Below, piece by piece: positions 22,781-33,296 of a DNA stretch of 64,000 nucleotides. The DNA comes from Taudactylus pleione (taxonomy: Eukaryota; Chordata; Amphibia; Anura; Myobatrachidae), in NCBI GenBank assembly GCA_031769625.1, contig JAUIMM010000015.1:27372501-27436500 (forward strand). The letters are read 5' to 3'. The translations under genes and the position numbers were made by a program. Within the stretch, counting starts at the first letter, position 1, and each line of letters begins with the position of its first letter. Below the pieces are notes generated by a model. That model worked only from the letters and a program-made list of their open reading frames with translations. It did no database searches and was not told the DNA's origin.

Positions 22781-23800
22781 TTTGTCTCTGTCTTTTTAAA
22801 TATTGCTGCACGTACTTCTGCCAGTAACAAGACATTTACTGACCGTGCGTCCTGGGGACAACTGGCCAGTTGCACAGAATGCAGTTTGCCTGTCTGGAGC
22901 ATCCACAGGATGCTGCGGATAGCACAGCACAATCGATTCTGTTTGCAGGGTGCAGTTTCAGGCACCCTGCTAGCCAGAAGTAAGGGCCAGGGAGCAACGA
23001 AAGTGCCGTCCACAGAGCCCTTGCACTCTGTGCGGCAGCACCGGTCGCACACCCCTAGTTACGGCCCAGTGTGTGTGGCACACATACAGTATGGCAGGAT
23101 GCTGATGGCTCGCCTCACTCTATAGCTGACATGACAGGCTCATCTGTCAGTCAGCAGCCCTGCACCACCCCCGGCTCTTACGCACATACAGTGTGCCGGA
23201 ATGCTGACCGAGACCTCCCCCTGGTCCCGTCCCATGTCAGAAGTTGAACGAAACTGGATAATCTGACTAGGAAATACTCCAGCCTCGAACACTAAGTTAC
23301 TCAGGCTTTTCTCGACAGTGACCTGGTTCTATTTATCAGACTTAAAACAAACACTCATCAGATGACTACAAATAAAACAAAATACATACCAGCCTTAATC
23401 TCAAATGGGGACTATGCTAACAAACAACCACCCCTAATTAACCCCACCCTGTATTACCATACCCTGAAAATTACAGAATACCCAGAACCCCAAATAAAAC
23501 AACCCTTCCCCTAACTACACTACCTAACCCCCTAACACAGAAAACATAGGGGCAACTATTCCCGTGCACCCTAAAGCAATGGTTTATCCAGCCCAGGATC
23601 TAAGGGACAACAAAGAGACTCCCAAAAATATTAAACGACATAGCCTAACCAAAAACAAATAAGATATGACAATGTGGACATTTTCTGAGTTCAAAAGTAG
23701 AAATAAAGCCTAAAAGGTATTCAAATATGAACGGATAAAGAAAAAACAATTACAGGAAATAACAATAATCAAATATACACACAGAAACTAAAACATGAAA
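22781..23800. other. Unassigned sequence
   Basis: No motif in the open frames (130 codons plus, 123 minus, overlapping), no terminal repeats. Confidence 0.4.
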
Positions 23801-24163
23801 CACATATATTAAAGCATTTTTTAAACAAATTTTTTTATTTTATTGAAGTAAATCGTACAGCGAACATAAATCAAATACAGTGTTGATTACAAAAAAAGTG
23901 AAAAACATCCAAAATACATATAAAAAATGAAGTACATATGCATAGGAAATAAATTCAAAACTCCAGCCATAGTGATATATAAAAAATTATAGTAAAATCA
24001 AACACTAAAGCAAACAAAAATAGTAGCATAAATCCAAAAAATTAGTAATATAATGTGAAAGAAAAAATTAAATAAACAAGGAAAGAAAAAGAAGTGGTAA
24101 TTTAAATAAATACATTAAAAAAATTAAATATATAAAGGGATGGGGGGGGGAGAGATAGAAAGG

Positions 24164-25400
24164 TCAGCAGAGCCCTGGAATATTGAGAGACTGAGACTGG
24201 AACAAAAGAGACCAGCTCGTTTGAAATTTAGCAACCCCATTAATTTGTAAACTGGTAATATACTCCATGGAGGCTATGAAGTTAATCTTTGCTACAAGGG
24301 CAGGCAACGGAGGCAGGCTTTGATCTTTCCAATGTTTGGCAATTAGGGATTTGGCTGCATTGCATATGTGTACAAGCAATTTGTCTTAGGACTTGGAAAT
24401 TCCAGGTATAGGAGCTTTCAATAGGGCCGCCACAGGATCTAACGTTACCCTAATCTCAAGAACACAGCAAATCAATGAACGAATCTGGTCCCAAAAAGGA
24501 AGTATAGAGGGACAGGACCACCAGGTGTGAAGGAAGGTGCCCTCCTTTCCACATAGTCTCCAGCATAAATTGGATGTAGCCGGGAAAATGGCATAGAGTT
24601 TGGTGGGTACTAGATACCATCGGGAATAAACTTTGAAGCAAGTTTCTCTAATTGATACACTAGTGGAGGCCTTAGCTGTACGCAATCTAATCTCATCCCA
24701 CTGATCATCCTCCAAAGCTAACGACAAGTCCGACTCCCAAGTCAATTCATGGGGTTCACAGGCCAGGGGTCAGGGGCCAAAATTGAATGATAAATTAGTG
24801 AAATGTTACCCTTCTGGCCAATTGAGAATAAACATAACTGTTCAAAAGGAGTAGGCGAGCGTAAAGTAGAGGACTTGGTTGAGAACGGAGAAAGCTAAGA
24901 ATTTGAAGATACTGAAAGTGACATGAGGAGGGCAGGCCATAGCGGTCCTGGAGGTCTGAGAATGTGGTAGTAGCAAATGCACATTTAATGTGGGTGAAGT
25001 GTTCAATGCCACAATTAAGCCACAAAGCAACAAATTTATTGTCACAGCCCGGGGTAAACAAAGGATGGTTCCAAATTGGGGTCAGGGGCAATGGGTAAGA
25101 AGCTAAGTCACAAGAGCTGCGAAGCCTATCCCATAATCAGATAGTAAAATAAGCAAAAAGGCAGAGGCTGGTCTGCACGAACCGGGGAGCCATACCATAG
25201 AGCTAACAGATCCTCCCTGAATTAAGGAGCTTTCGATATCTACCCATTTCTTAATCCCTGTTGCAGAGTGCCATGATACAATATGATTGAGTTGACATGC
25301 TGAATTGTAGGTTTGCAAAATGGGGAGACCCAGACCACCGAGACTGTACTCTTAGCTAGGATAGATGTACGAATGCGGGGATTATGTCCAGCCCATATGA
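24164..25400 (-). pseudogene. L1 ORF2 C-terminal region, broken
   Basis: Minus-strand fragments in order: [15 protein letters not shown] near 25400, LPNLQ-like and LNHIVSWHSATG near 25300, PIWNHPLFTPG near 25070, and WESDLSLALEDDQWDEI near 24740. They end with CWRLCGKEGTFLHTWWSCP near 24530, the Cys/Trp-rich C-terminal segment of L1 ORF2. Several frameshifts and stops separate them. ORF2 supplies endonuclease and reverse transcriptase; only the part beyond the thumb remains here. Confidence 0.8.
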
Positions 25401-25409
25401 ACTCGAAAC

Positions 25410-25860
25410 ACCGCTGGGGCATTACATAGGCCAAATGGCATGGCAAGATACTCGTAATGGCCATTACGGGTATTGAATGCTGTCTTCCACTCGTCCCCAG
25501 CACGAATATGAATGAGGTTATAAACCCCAGGTAAATCTAGTTTGGAAAACACAACTGACCCCTTTACTTGGTCAAACAGTTCTGTAATGAGAGGCAGTGG
25601 GTACCGGTTTTATATTGTAATATCATTAATACCTCTATAATCAATGCAGGGTCTGAGACCTCCATCTTTCTTTTTTACAAAGAAAAACCTTGCTCCAGCA
25701 GGGGATGCAGAAGGGCGTATGAATACTCTTTCCAAGTTTTCTTTCACATATTCGGACATAGCAGTAGTCTTAGGGAGAGATAATGGATAAATTCAGACCC
25801 TAGGTGGTGTCTTGCCAGGAATGAGGTCTATAGGGCAATCCTACTCACGGTGGGGAGGAA
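25410..25860 (-). pseudogene. Gypsy reverse transcriptase, N-terminal half
   Basis: The minus strand reads CIDYRGIND near 25640, [20 protein letters not shown] near 25590, [19 protein letters not shown] near 25530, then [19 protein letters not shown] and NAPAVF near 25410. These are the fingers and palm motifs of Gypsy RT. The YxDD motif would follow but is deleted. An in-frame stop lies near 25620. Confidence 0.85.
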
Positions 25861-27574
25861 GTGTTTGCTAAAAACGTCAATAAAGTCTCTGTATTGGACT
25901 GGAAGAAGAGGTAACTCAGGTGTTTCGCTGGATGAGGAGGAGACATTACTGGTGTGATGAGGTAACACCTTTTTTATACAGTTTTGCTGACAAGAATGAC
26001 CCCAAGTAGTAACCTGAAGCGTAACCCAGTCAATTTGAAGATTATGGTGCTGGAGCCAAGGAAGTCCCAGAACAATGGAATTGGAAGCTTTTGGTATTAC
26101 AAGGAATCTTAAAGTCTCAGAATGTAACACCCCGACATTGAGCTCAATGCCAGTAGTCTGATAGGCGATTATGCCACTGGGTATACAACTAACATCCACA
26201 GCAGTAAGATGGATAGTACTAGACCAGGCCTGGCCAACCTGTGGCTCTCCAGCTGTTGTGAAACTACAAGTCCCAGCATGCCTTGCCAGAGTTTTAGCAT
26301 TCCCGAATAGCAAAACTGTGGCAAGGCATGCTGGGACTTGTAGTTTCACAACAGCTGGACAGCCAAAGGTTGGCCAGGCCTGTACTAGACAGTCGTTCAG
26401 TTGGCAAAGAGAGGTTGTTGACAAGATCAGAAGTGATAAAAGTTCCCTCAGCACCAGAGTCAATGAGTGCTGCCAAATACTTAGAAGTCTGTCCATGCTT
26501 GAGGGTGACATAGATAACACAATCAGGAGTGGATGGAGAATTCGTTGCCACACCCAACCTGGTTTCTCCAGTACCATTTGTGCTCAGCCATCTTGGACAC
26601 TTGGAGCAGGCTGCTATATGGTGACCAGAATCTGCACAGCACAAACAGAGGCTCTCACGTAGTCGTCTCTGACGTTCCACTGGGTTCAGGCGGGCACGAT
26701 TTACTTGCATGGACTCTTCTGGAGAAGGAGAGGAAGTAGAATAGGAGTTCTGACAAGATGGATCTTTATCAGCTCTACCCTTCTCCAACTGACACTCCCT
26801 GAAACCAAGATCAACCCGGGTACACAAAGAGATCAAGGCATCGAGCTGGGTAGGGAGTTCATGGGCAGACAGTTCATCTTTAATTTGGTCGGATAGCCCA
26901 TTCCAAAAGACCGCATATAGAGCCTCCTCATTCCACTTGAGCTCATAAGACCAGATATGAAATTGAATGACGTATTGTCCCACAGAACAAGATCCTTGCC
27001 TGAGACTAAATATTTCAGCTGCGGCAGAGGTGGAGTGACCAGGTTCGTCAAAAATCTTGCGAAAGATACATATGAAGCGAGGGTAATCACTGAGGATAGT
27101 GTCCGCAGTCTGCCATAATGGTGATGCCCATGCAAGAGCTTGTCCAGACAGTAGTGAAATCATGTACGCCACTTTGGTTCTGGCATAAGAAAAGTGTACA
27201 GACAAAAGCTCGAATTGGATCGCACATTGATTTATGAAACCCCTGCATTTCTTGGGGTCTCCGTCAAAACTCTCAGGTGTGGGTAACTGCATACATGAGC
27301 CTGAAGATTGCTGACTACATCTTTCCTGTGCAGGAGGCGGATCATGTCCTGGACTTGTTATGGCCAATTGCATAGTATCCAGGCGAATAGAGAGTTCTTT
27401 AAGGAACTGGAACAGCTGCCTCTGGGTTATCTCCTGGTTTTCCAGCCAGCTCAATACTTCTTGCAGAGAGCCAAAACCTTGGATAGGTTTACCTGCCGAA
27501 TACATTTTAGGCCAATTCACACTGTCAGAATAAAGGTGCATACACACGTAAAGATTTTCTGTCCAACCATCCAA
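25828..27574 (-). pseudogene. Gypsy gag-protease, split by a hAT MITE
   Basis: Gag shows a helical capsid (QLPTPESFDGDPKKCRGFIN, then TKVAYMISLLSGQALAWASP) and a CCHC zinc knuckle CLCCADSGHHIAAC. In the same frame follows a protease with AALIDSGAEGTFI (catalytic DSG) near 26470. Continuation at 26210-25830 (VLGLPWLQHHNLQIDW, then FIDVFSKHFLP) leads into RT. The frame is interrupted by the hAT MITE at 26225-26382. The capsid and knuckle resemble the Sushi-type Gypsy group from which RTL/Mart genes derive. The upstream MITE end forms the first codons of the open frame, so the true start is uncertain. Confidence 0.88.
26225..26382. mobile_element. hAT-type MITE inside Gypsy protease
   Basis: Perfect termini CAGGCCTGGCCAACC and GGTTGGCCAGGCCTG with a perfect 8-bp duplication TACTAGAC (26217-26224 and 26383-26390). 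The arms are almost completely complementary, with an inner arm AAACTACAAGTCCCAGCATG. Confidence 0.93.
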
Positions 27575-27853
27575 CTAGTTGATTGGTTTGAATGAAAATC
27601 TGGTAAGGTATGAAAGTACATGACATCAGCAATTTGCCCCCAAACGCCGGAAAATGGACAAAAACTGTTGTTTGAACATATTTTTTAGATCAAACATTTA
27701 ACAAACTTGTCTGATGACCATTTTCACCTGTTTTTTGGCATTTAGGAGCAAATTGCTGATCATCAGTTACTCCCATACGTTACCAGATTTTCATTCCAAC
27801 CAATCAACTAGTTGGATGGTTGGACAGAAAATCTTTACGTGTGTATGCAGAAT
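27534..27853. mobile_element. Harbinger-type hairpin MITE with GCATACACACG ends (1)
   Basis: Inverted ends GGTGCATACACACGTAAAGA and TCTTTACGTGTGTATGCAG with TAA on both sides. Long complementary arms include CAACCATCCAACTAGTTGAT. It lies at the Gypsy leader/gag boundary. Confidence 0.75.
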
Positions 27854-27965
27854 TAATGTTTGGTTTTGTCTTGGATTCGTCAGTGACCAAGGTTTTGTTA
27901 CAGCTGGGTGAAGCTTGCAACACAGAGAACAGCTGTAGACTATATATGTGGATTGGGGCCCCTCC

Positions 27966-27966
<1 letters not shown>

Positions 27967-28020
<54 letters not shown>
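27967..28020. repeat. (TA)n microsatellite
   Basis: About 25 uninterrupted TA dinucleotides. Confidence 0.95.
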
Positions 28021-28022
<2 letters not shown>

Positions 28023-28201
28023 TGTGGATTGTCCATGCTAAAAACAGGAACAAAAGATAGTGTAGTCTTGCAAAGTGGCTTGTAAATCCTCACAGGTATT
28101 GCAGATGACAGTGAATGCAGAGTAACTTGTGGTTTAGACAGGTATTGCAGAGTAGCTTATAATTTATACAGGTATTGCAGGTGACAGTAAATGCAGAATA
28201 A

Positions 28202-28531
28202 TGGTGCATACACACGATCAGATTTTTCCTTCAGATATGAACGATAACGATTTAAAAATCGTTCAGTCGTTCATATCTGAAGGAAAATCGTTCATATCTG
28301 ACATGCCTGAACGATGGACGATCAACGATGCACGTTCCCGTTTGTCAGATAACGATATCTGACATCTGATGGGTTTGCAGTCAGACTTGGACGATTCCAT
28401 TCACTTTAATGCAGTCAAAAATCGTTCAAATCGTTCAAAACTTTGGTAAAATCGTTCAAATCGTTCAATCGTTCAGTCGTTCATCTGACAAATCTGACAA
28501 GTCTGACAAATCTGACCGTGTGTACGCTCCA
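28202..28531. mobile_element. Harbinger-type hairpin MITE with GCATACACACG ends (2)
   Basis: TGGTGCATACACACGATCAG and CGTGTGTACGCTCCA, flanked by perfect TAA duplications (28199-28201 and 28532-28534). The interior has many copies of ATCGTTCA. Confidence 0.82.
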
Positions 28532-28582
28532 TAACTTGTAGTTTTACACAGGTATTGCAGATGACAGTAAATGCAAAGAAAA

Positions 28583-28880
28583 GCTGCATACACACGTAAC
28601 AATTTTTTTAATGATTTAACTATAACTACGTCGTTATCATTCAATCATTGAAAAAATCGTTCAGTTTTTGAGTTATAATGATGAACGATTATTGTTCATG
28701 CGCGTTCTAGTTTGTAGTTCATTCTGACTGACCAACTGAACGATTTTCATCAAGGGAAGTAACAAAAATCATTTGTAGTTCAAAAAATCATTCATTACAC
28801 TTTAAAAAATCTGACAGATAATCTGACAAAAAATCGTTCATAAAATCGTTGGTAACAAAATTGTTGTGTGTGTATGCAGC
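28583..28880. mobile_element. Harbinger-type hairpin MITE with GCATACACACG ends (3)
   Basis: GCTGCATACACACGTAACAA and TTGTTGTGTGTGTATGCAGC. The interior holds AATCGTTCA-like motifs as in MITE 2. Target duplication not clear. Confidence 0.7.
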
Positions 28881-29135
28881 CTACTTGTAGTTTTACACTG
28901 GTATTGCAGATGACCAGACAGACAGCAATGGAGGTTTTCCAGCAGCAGGTGGGAACAGTGGAAGCACCTGAAGCTTATCAGGCACACAGGCTTTTGCAGG
29001 GAATAGCTCAGCTTGCTAAACAGAGACTCAGCAGCAGGAGGGTACTGTGGAGCCAGAGAACTGAGATGCATAATCCAAGTAGACTACAGGAATCACAGAA
29101 GTTGAACTGGCACTGATGGAAGGTCCTGGAAGTGA

Positions 29136-29141
29136 TTTATA
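29136..29141 (-). promoter_or_regulatory. TATA box of the Gypsy LTR
   Basis: TATAAA on the minus strand about 165 bp inside the LTR. A CAAGATGGCGGCG motif, matching the YY1 core, lies about 90 bp upstream of it. Confidence 0.55.
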
Positions 29142-29305
29142 GGACAGCTTGGATGTGGATTGGCTGCAACAGTCATGTGCAGCCAAACTGATCCCGGACT
29201 GGCTGACTTGCAATCACATGATAAAACACAAGATGGCGGCGCCCATGTCCCGAGGATGCTGGCTACAATGTTGAGAATTTCCGGAAGACCTGACCTGCAG
29301 GAACA

Positions 29306-29465
29306 GGTGAGTGATGAATTGCTAGAAAGCGGCAGCGTTTTGTACAAACAGGAGGTTTCTGGAGCTGATTTGTTTAACCCTCCAATGTTCATATGGGTCC
29401 TAATGCGTGCCGCCAATGGTTCAATACATAAGGCAAAGGATAATGGCAAGAGTGGGCAACCTTGC
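29306..29465 (-). pseudogene. L1 ORF2 reverse transcriptase fragment
   Basis: The minus strand encodes GCPL, then LSFALCIEPLAARIRTHMNI, the segment after RT motif B in L1 ORF2. It is cut on the left by the Gypsy LTR and on the right by the original 5' truncation of the L1. Confidence 0.8.
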
Positions 29466-29485
29466 CATATATTACAGCATTTTTA

Positions 29486-30310
29486 AGATAGGCAGACAGT
29501 AGCAAACACTGGTAATAATAACCCAGGGGTACTGGAGGCAACCAGGGAGGATCATCCTAGTCCAAGGCCCTCTGTTCAAGCCAGGCCGTAGTCCCCAAAA
29601 TTCAATTAGCTGTGAGAAGTCTGCAAGCTAATTACCAAAGGCAGATTTTTTCCTCGCAGTCTCATTAGTTGCGAAGAAAAGTCTGTGTTAAAATGCAGAT
29701 TCTACATTTTAAGGAGCGGTGAAACCCATTGATTATGCACTTTACTTAGAATCAATGGGTTAGCGCACGTTAACCCCTGGTTTACAGCATGGGGATAGCA
29801 TTTTACCGCGCAGCATGACCAATTAGCTGTGAGGTATATTTCGTATTTTCCCCAAACTGTTTAATATCTACATCTTAGAAAAACCTTGTTTAAAATATAG
29901 GGGTCTATTTAGTAAAGAAGCAAAAAATAAAACCTATAGGCTCTAATATAACTAATTTACTTCAAACTGGTAGAATATTCAATAAAATGCAATAACTGTC
30001 AATACACTGTACTAGGGGACTACTGCTAGGAGCTGAACCTCACTAGCAACAAATAAGGGTAATTTCACAAAAGAAATAGGAGCGCTAGCTACAAGATATA
30101 AAAAGTTTAATCTATCAAAATACACATAATGAATAAAAATATATATCACATAAAATGCATATGCCAATAATCGAAAAATTATAAAATGTACAATAAGAGT
30201 CTAAAATGAAAATGGGTATAGCCTAAGACATAGACAGAACAATCAGTATCAGCAAAATAATGCAATGTACGGCTTTTGCCCAGGATTAAATAATTCAGTA
30301 CTTCCATCTC
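29486..30310. other. Mostly unassigned, with a degenerate hairpin element
   Basis: Around 29590-29830 AATTAGCTGTGAG occurs near both ends and ACCCATTGATT pairs with AATCAATGGGT, so an old palindromic element is likely. From 29.9 kb the GGGGTCTATTTAGTAAAGAA end resembles the GGGCTCTATTTACTA MITE family. No gene seen. Confidence 0.45.
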
Positions 30311-30313
30311 TAA

Positions 30314-30636
30314 AGGCCCCCATACACGGTGCGATTTCACTGTGCGAGGCGATAGGGGATCTGTTGTCCGACATATCGGGCGGTCCGCACACACGGTGCG
30401 ATCGGGTGGCCGACTGCCCGATATGCCGGGTCCCCCCTGTCTCACCCGCATAGCAATCCACGGGATCGCACATCGCATCCCCATATCTCATAGTCCTGCA
30501 GACAGATCAGGGTGCGTTGTACGACCCCGCGGGAGCACGCTCGGCCCGATATCAGGGCCATATACGGTGCGATATAGCAGGCAAATCGCACCAATCAGTT
30601 GGATCGCCTGCTTTATCGCCCAGTGTATGGGCACCT
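30314..30636. mobile_element. Harbinger-type MITE with GTGTATGGG ends
   Basis: AGGCCCCCATACACGGTGCG and CAGTGTATGGGCACCT with TAA on both sides (30311-30313 and 30637-30639). Repeated GGTGCGAT, GGCGAT and CCGATAT motifs are found inside. Confidence 0.8.
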
Positions 30637-30639
30637 TAA

Positions 30640-31058
30640 GACTTATTGGGCGGTGTTCATTAGCAGCATGTTGGATATCTAAAATATAGTCCTTTTTTAC
30701 ACGTCTGTGTTAATAGAAACTTAAAACATAGTCTAGCAGTCTGTATGCAAAGCCAGTTTACAGGTCTATTTAGTAATAATTTTAATTTTGGCTTGAATAT
30801 TTACGGCAAATTTTGTCTCGATTATTAGCATTTTTCCTTTGCTTTTCCCCGCTAAGCAGCAATACACTTCTCCGATACAGCAGTTGTGTTAACACGCTGT
30901 CCCTGCATTTCTTGATGTAGCAATGTTTATGTGTATTGCAAAATGCTTCTATTAAAGTATACCTATTTCAGTATTTATACCATATACATCAGGCTATATT
31001 ATTATGCAAATGTTATATATCATGATTTTTATTTCTGTATGCTCACTTTGATTTGCAC
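30640..31058. other. AT-rich spacer
   Basis: A partial CAGGTCTATTTAGTAATAAT end near 30.76 kb hints at another truncated MITE; otherwise nothing recognised. Confidence 0.4.
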
Positions 31059-31061
31059 TTA

Positions 31062-31572
31062 GAGCCTGGTTCAGTACAGATCGCAATAGCGATTAGGCAT
31101 GCAGTCTCACTGCAAAGATATGCTAATCCACTGTGATCGCGATGCCGTCGTAGCACAACATAACGACGCCCACCTTACCTTACACACATCCATAATACTT
31201 AGCAAGACTGCGAAACCATCGTTAACATTGAGTACAATCGTAGCCTCAAGCACACTTGCACAAGCTCTGACCTTATTCAGGAATTGCTAACCTTATCGCC
31301 CCCTGTGAGTACAAGAGCTGCATATGGCATCGCAGTGGATAATTTATGCATGTCCCTGCAACAGCGTTCAAACGAATTGGTACGCATGCATTTCGCCTTC
31401 CACCCCCCATTCACCACCCCCAAATGGTACTTCCTGTCAATCACTCTGCGATGTGTCTAGGTCGCAGTCCCGATCGCAGTGGAGTGTTCGCGCACTGTGA
31501 TGTATGCGCAGAACGCAACAATCATCCATTTGCGTGCATAATCGCAGTTGCGATCCTTGCTGAATCAGACCC
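31062..31572. mobile_element. Harbinger-type MITE, family C (copy C1)
   Basis: GAGCCTGGTTCAG...CTGAATCAGACCC flanked by TTA and ATA. The interior has CAGATCGCAATAGCGATT and CTGCATATGGCATCGCAGTG, shared with the split copy at 44.4/46.9 kb. Confidence 0.8.
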
Positions 31573-31974
31573 ATAGTCCTGTCATTTTAGATTGTGTATG
31601 GTGCTTTTTAATATGTATTGTTCACACAGATGCCGACAATTATCAATCACCTTTGTTGCTGGGGGTTTGAGGTCTGAGTTTTTTCGGACCTCACCGTTCA
31701 CCTTTACTTGCTATAGCGGTGTATTGATTATTGTTGTCTGGCTCAGGTGGAGGTGGTCACATGGAGGGGTATTATATGTCTCATTGGTGTTTGTACTTTA
31801 TTCCTGACCACTGCTGAAATGTTAAAATAAACCAGGATTACTTTTTCACCTAAATTGGAGTCTCTGAGTGTCACCTTTATTTGTCTGCATATGAGGATTT
31901 CTTTCCTGAGGAGGGCAACAGGGCATTAACACATATGCAACGTCCGAGTGAGTGCCAAAATCTCTGCTGCTGTT
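31573..31974. other. Unassigned spacer
   Basis: A 71-codon plus-strand frame has no recognisable motif. No splice-bounded exon seen. Confidence 0.35.
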
Positions 31975-32220
31975 ATTATTATTATTATCCTTTATTTATA
32001 TGGCGCCACAAGTGTTCCGCAGCGCCTTACATAGTACATAGAACTAATAGGTGAACAAGAGACAAGTAACTTACAGTACATTACAGTGCAGGACAAGGAC
32101 ACGATTTATATACATTGCTGCAATAGCGATTAAACACTCACAATAAGCAGCAGGGAGTTGGCAGTCATGTGTTAGGTGCCCTTATGGGGAGTAAGGAGTA
32201 GAAGAAAGTGAAATGTTATA
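31975..32220 (-). repeat. SINE/LINE 3'-end fragment
   Basis: An (ATT)n tail followed by CTTTATTTATATGGCGCCAC and CGCAGCGCCTTACA. This is the same type of 3' end, on the minus strand, as the SINE at 55.4 kb. Confidence 0.6.
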
Positions 32221-32460
32221 TATATAACCTTAGTTTCCACATGATTTAAGTGAAATATTGCTTGCTGAATAGACCCCTTAGACTACCTGTCCCTGTTTTA
32301 ATGGAATAATTTCACCAAAACATGTAAAACTAGTTTTAGTAGCGATCTGTAATCTCTACATTCATCCTTTGTTGCAATCATGAAAATAGATCTACGTGGC
32401 ACAGATGTGGCAGAAGGTAAAATCACGATGTACAGAGATCACACAATGATTCTGCTCTGA

Positions 32461-32982
32461 GGGCCTGATTCAGCAAGGATTGCAAGAGCTAAGACGCACA
32501 CAGACGAACAATTCTCGTGATCTGCGCATGCATCGCAGTGCACGATCTAACCTCTACGATCGAGAATGAGATCGCAGTGTGTACACAGACCCATCGCAGA
32601 GTGATTGACAGGAAGTTCCGTTTGTGAGTGTTGACAGGGGGGGAGGAGTCAAGTGAACGCAGGCGTGTCAGTGCGTATGAACGCCGTTACAGGGGCGTAC
32701 ATAATTAAGTATGACCTCTAGATACCAACAGGAAGTTTAGCAGTTTGAGAGTGAGGTCTGACCTGCCTTAATTGTGCGTGAGGCTCCGATGGTACTCGAT
32801 GGTACTGATGTTTTCACAGATTTCACAGACAAGGTATTACAGATGTGAGCAAAGGGCAGTGAGCGTCTGCATGTTGCGCGGCGGCAGCATTGCGATCGCA
32901 CTCATGTGCATAATTTAGCCTGGAAAACTGCGTACTCGCTTGCTTCCACGATTGCATCATCGATCCTTGCTGAACCTGGCCC
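32461..32982. mobile_element. Harbinger-type MITE, family C (copy C2)
   Basis: GGGCCTGATTCAGCAAGGAT and ATCCTTGCTGAACCTGGCCC with perfect TGA duplications (32458-32460 and 32983-32985). It ends 39 bp from the threonine aldolase stop codon, so it forms part of that gene's 3' untranslated region or its immediate downstream DNA. Confidence 0.88.
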
Positions 32983-33021
32983 TGAGTATCCCTAGGGAAG
33001 GCTCTGTCCAGCTTTCAGGTG

Positions 33022-33296
33022 TCATATTTGAAGCACATATTTGAGCTTCTCTATTGTGAGCAGGGTATCTTGTTCAGAGATATCACGATGCCAGACAAGA
33101 CGGACGAGGCGAGATGAGAAGGCTAGCGCTTTCACAGTCACCGCTTGTCCACGTTGTAGCTCTGCAGTGGTCACTTCACTCAGCTGAGCACACAGCTCCT
33201 CCCCTGAAAGTTTATCGGTGAGTGTCAGCATAACAATGTTACTATCCACGATGGTCGGGTCCACGGAGCAGATTGGTGAGCCCAGTTCCTGCACAG
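33022..33296 (-). CDS. THA1: THA1 exon 7 (terminal)
   Basis: Follows acceptor TTCCTACAG and is in phase with exon 6 across a split Ala codon. It ends KYVLQI and TGA. It holds [10 protein letters not shown] and [10 protein letters not shown], the C-terminal domain of the aldolase. No AATAAA is visible in the first several hundred bases downstream. Confidence 0.92.

Larger units (their letters stand above)
28075..28920. repeat. Tandem repeat of about 48 bp in the Gypsy leader
   Basis: Units such as CTTGTAGTTTTACACAGGTA followed by TTGCAGATGACAGTAAATGC repeat several times. Two MITEs have landed at nearly the same place in successive units. Confidence 0.7.
25400..29305 (-). mobile_element. Gypsy LTR retrotransposon, 3'-truncated
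   Basis: In order on the minus strand: an LTR starting TGTTCCTGCAGG at 29305, a TATAAA box, a leader with tandem repeats, gag, protease and the first half of reverse transcriptase. The sequence stops within RT near 25400, exactly where L1 sequence resumes. The rest of pol and the 3' LTR are missing, together with an estimated 150 codons of L1 ORF2. The simplest account is a Gypsy insertion into L1 followed by one deletion across the junction. Confidence 0.85.
23822..29465 (-). mobile_element. 5'-truncated L1 retrotransposon, split by a Gypsy element
   Basis: The left end is a poly-T-like tract (minus-strand poly-A) followed by 3'UTR and the ORF2 C-terminus. The right end encodes a piece of ORF2 reverse transcriptase. 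Nearly identical 19-20 bp direct repeats, CATATATTAAAGCATTTTT at about 23803 and CATATATTACAGCATTTTT at 29466, flank the whole block with one mismatch. This is the target-site duplication of one L1 insertion, so the Gypsy sequence between about 25400 and 29305 entered afterwards. Confidence 0.85.
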
